From assembly GCA_900543095.1 (NCBI GenBank), contig UQQD01000001.1, forward strand, positions 119,920 to 183,919: DNA of 64,000 nucleotides. The letters are read 5' to 3'. The position numbers were made by a program, and so were the translations under genes. This document shows, one piece after another, positions 62,435 through 64,000 of the stretch. Each line of letters opens with the position of its first letter. Position 1 is the stretch's first letter. The DNA comes from an uncultured Ruminococcus sp. (GTDB lineage: Bacteria > Bacillota > Clostridia > Oscillospirales > Acutalibacteraceae). The notes under the pieces are model-generated. The model saw nothing but the letters and a program-made list of their open reading frames with translations. It ran no database searches and was not told the origin of the DNA.

Positions 62435-62641
62435 TTATAATTCTTTAAAAAGCTCACTAAGAGATACCTCAAGTCCATCGGCTATTTTCTTAATATTCAC
62501 GATGGCGATGTTTCGCTTCCCGGCCTCCACTGAGGCAAAGTATGTTCGATCCATACCTATCTTCAATGCGAACTTCTCTTGACTCAGCCCTGTTTGCTGA
62601 CGTAGCTCGCGTATTCGTTTTCCTAAGTCCGCAGTAATCAT
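62435..62641 (-). CDS. Controller-type XRE regulator of the restriction operon (C-protein-like)
   Basis: The 68-residue protein is one HTH with the pattern typical of R-M controller proteins: LGKRIRELRQQTGLSQEKFA, DRTYFASVEAGKRNIAIVNI, GLEVSLSELFKEL. C proteins first activate and later damp expression of the endonuclease so that methylation comes first. ATG at 62641 follows GGAGGTG; the frame is open from 62725 without a site. It leads the C-endonuclease-98 aa operon, with 20 bases before the endonuclease gene. Confidence 0.85.
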   Translation of the reverse strand: MITADLGKRIRELRQQTGLSQEKFALKIGMDRTYFASVEAGKRNIAIVNIKKIADGLEVSLSELFKEL

Positions 62642-62663
62642 AGAGATACACCTCCATATTAAT

Positions 62664-62692
62664 ATTATATAAGTAGACGGTGTTTGAAACAA
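62664..62692 (-). promoter_or_regulatory. Promoter of the controller-endonuclease operon
   Basis: On the minus strand TTGTTT and TATAAT are 17 bases apart, ending 22 bases before the start codon. The region between (with GTGTTTGAAAC/ GTCTAC) would be where a C-box is expected, but a clear palindromic C-box is not obvious. Confidence 0.65.
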
Positions 62693-62716
62693 CGGATTAT
62701 AAGCAACGGTGAAGAG

Positions 62717-62756
62717 AAAGACCACACTAAAGGTTTTATCCTTCGGTGTGGTCTTT
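62717..62756. terminator. Inverted repeat upstream of the R-M operon
   Basis: AAAGACCACAC and GTGTGGTCTTT are perfect 11-base arms around an 18-base spacer that itself can partly pair. It may be a terminator from the right side or an element end. Confidence 0.55.
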
Positions 62757-63206
62757 AGTTTGTGCCTCCGCTTGAAGAGTGCCGGTCAAAAATTCTCTTG
62801 TTTCAGAAAATCCCTAAGTAGCACTCTCTTTTGTCGGGTGATTTTCTGTAGTTTCCTTGTGCTTTATAATAATTATAGCATATTGAGGCCGGTATATCTA
62901 TATTTTTTCCGAAACACATAATATGAACCTGTATTTTATAGAAAACTCCCAAAAAGCATTGACGAACAAGCGTTCTATATGCTATACTATATCCTGCTCT
63001 CATAGCAGAGCCCACAACTGAATATCTGAAATGAAACACAAGGCAGCCGCCGTAAAAGAGATTGCGGCTGCGCCGCTCCTGATGCAGCGTCTGCCAGCGG
63101 AGCGGAAAAAGCAGACATTGAAGGTTTCTGAATACCAGAGCCGGTACATAGTTTCATCAAAGATATAGCGAGAGATCATCTCCCGCTGATTTGATGTGCT
63201 GTGTAA

Positions 63207-63497
63207 TTGACAGATTACCAACAAGCAGTCACCGGATGGACAAAATGGTTTCAGGCGGCGAAAGAAAGTGAGATTCCCGCATTGGTACGGTTTGCAGTTC
63301 AAAAAGAAAAACGGCTCCCCGGCTTAGCTGCCCATGCCATCTACTCAATCAGCACCGGCAAACTCGAAGGCTTCAACAACAAGATCAAGGTCGCTAAAAG
63401 AATCAGCTACGGTTACCGTGATGATGACTTCTTCTTTACCTTGATTCGCTATCTTTCTATTCCTTCTGTCCGTTCTCCATCCCACAAAAAATCGTGA
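63207..63497 (+). pseudogene. ISL3-family transposase, C-terminal fragment
   Basis: The 96-residue reading frame contains the end of an ISL3 (IS204/IS1001/IS1165-like) DDE transposase: GKLEGFNNKIKVAKRISYGY holds the family's final catalytic Glu region, followed by FFTLIRYLSIP. A stop codon lies directly upstream in frame and no N-terminal part is seen, so at least three quarters of the gene are missing. It is a dead remnant of an insertion sequence. Confidence 0.85.
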
Positions 63498-64000
63498 TGA
63501 ACAAAAGAAAAGCGATAATATAATATTGTAAAAAATACAAACGGGTTGTTATTATGGATATAGTTTCTCGTGGAGATATTTATATAAAAGGAACTGCCGT
63601 ATAATTGCAGTAATTTTGGAGCTGTGAAGAAACGAAGTTTAAGACTTCATTCTTCACAGCTCCTTTTAATCTTTGTAAAAAATAAGGCAATTGTTTAAAA
63701 AGGGGCATACTTCCCCTTCCCCAAAACAGCGTAATGTTGAAAACTCAAGCAGCTTTTTGCATTCTGATTTGTTTTGTGTAAAATTTGTGGAGATTAAAAC
63801 CGATTGAAACCAAATAAATCTCTAATTTGACCCATTCGCACTAACCTTTTGTATCAAATGTGGACAAAAACTAATATCGGACCAAAAGTATTTATTATTT
63901 CTGAAATAAACACCGGTCTGAGCATTGTTACTTGACGCTCAGGCGGATTTTTTTATTTATTATGTTTTAATGCGTATCTTCAATGCAGTACACAAAGTTT
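63498..64000. other. Gene-free stretch at the right window end
   Basis: No supported gene is seen. A strong hairpin lies at 63618-63663 and another terminator-like one near 63913-63955 (CTGAGC / GCTCAG inside CCG..CGG, then a T run). A 16-codon ORF from ATG at 63554 has no ribosome binding site. A new transcription unit may start beyond the window. Confidence 0.45.
63618..63668 (+). terminator. Terminator in the right-end accessory stretch
   Basis: GGAGCTGTGAAGAA and TTCTTCACAGCTCC are perfect 14-base arms, followed by TTTTAATCTTT. The gene that it once served is not evident. Confidence 0.8.

Larger units (their letters stand above)
62642..63206. other. Accessory intergenic region with hairpins and decayed element sequence
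   Basis: It contains the minus-strand promoter, the inverted repeat at 62717-62756, and a promoter-like TTGACG/TATACT pair (62959-62988, 18 bases apart). A 45-codon ORF from ATG at 63031 to 63168 (HKAAAVKEIAAAPLLMQRL) lacks a ribosome binding site. The composition shifts GC-richer from about 63030. It reads as mosaic debris of mobile elements. Confidence 0.4.

Noticed and set aside
62709..62921. 70-codon plus-strand ORF right of the R-M island
   Set aside because: It starts in an inverted repeat, has no ribosome binding site and a low-complexity hydrophobic content.
63031..63168. 45-codon ORF as a real gene
   Set aside because: No ribosome binding site and no recognisable family; kept only as a note in the region entry.
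58782..64000. Second copy of the tRNA-Arg 3' end as a right attachment site
   Set aside because: I looked for the T-arm/acceptor sequence in the remainder of the window and did not see it.

Overview
The window looks like chromosomal DNA of an anaerobic gut Firmicute of the class Clostridia, most likely the Ruminococcaceae/Oscillospiraceae side (Ruminococcus or [Eubacterium] siraeum-like). The reasons are a dockerin-bearing secreted protein, an ATP-dependent PEP carboxykinase, a trimeric [FeFe] hydrogenase, DapL-type lysine synthesis, a T-box in front of alaS and consistently strong GGAGG ribosome binding sites. This placement is inference from gene content; no 16S gene is present.

Positions 1-9000 hold the end of an amino-acid ABC transporter ATPase, then thyX, tmk, a DJ-1 protein, 5-formyl-THF cyclo-ligase, mltG and a U32 peptidase in close array, followed by a T-box-controlled alaS. 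Positions 9.1-12 kb carry two exported proteins: a Gly/Ser-linker surface protein with a C-terminal membrane anchor, and a CHAP-SH3b-dockerin protein. Enolase and a cyclophilin lipoprotein follow on the minus strand. Positions 14.4-20.5 kb hold a Wzm/Wzt polysaccharide exporter, an XRE regulator, a histidine phosphatase, leuB, a CpsB-type phosphatase and a kinase-fold protein without a visible catalytic Asp; then comes pckA.

Positions 22.4-27 kb form a small stress or xenobiotic cluster: a candidate yjdF (azaaromatic) riboswitch, yjdF, a flavodoxin-fold oxidoreductase, a SAM methyltransferase, a possibly truncated Ntn-hydrolase, an AraC/GyrI regulator broken by an in-frame TAG, and a GNAT. 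Positions 27-36.5 kb hold envelope functions (LytR-CpsA-Psr protein, YfhO, GT2, LicD, a multi-pass membrane protein) with YfbR, an M20 dipeptidase and an AlkD-like protein. Positions 36.6-51.6 kb are a long plus-strand run: an ANTAR protein with an apparently dead receiver, carA, a carB whose frame runs without a stop into dapF, pyrG and dapL, then DUF951, prfA, tsaC, coaE, a lytic transglycosylase, M18 aminopeptidase and a CDF metal exporter. A GlgX-type debranching enzyme lies opposite.

Positions 54-58.6 kb encode a HydCBA hydrogenase behind a good candidate Rex operator. A tRNA-Arg(ACG) follows. After it the sequence becomes accessory: tnpV, a type II-like restriction-modification island (XRE + adenine methyltransferase convergent with controller protein + putative endonuclease + small ORF), an ISL3 transposase fragment and other debris to the window end.

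The most noteworthy items are the CarB-DapF continuous frame, the yjdF leader and cluster, the amber-interrupted AraC gene, the pseudo-receiver ANTAR protein, the kinase-fold protein lacking its catalytic Asp, the Rex site, and the two-regulator R-M island beside tRNA-Arg.
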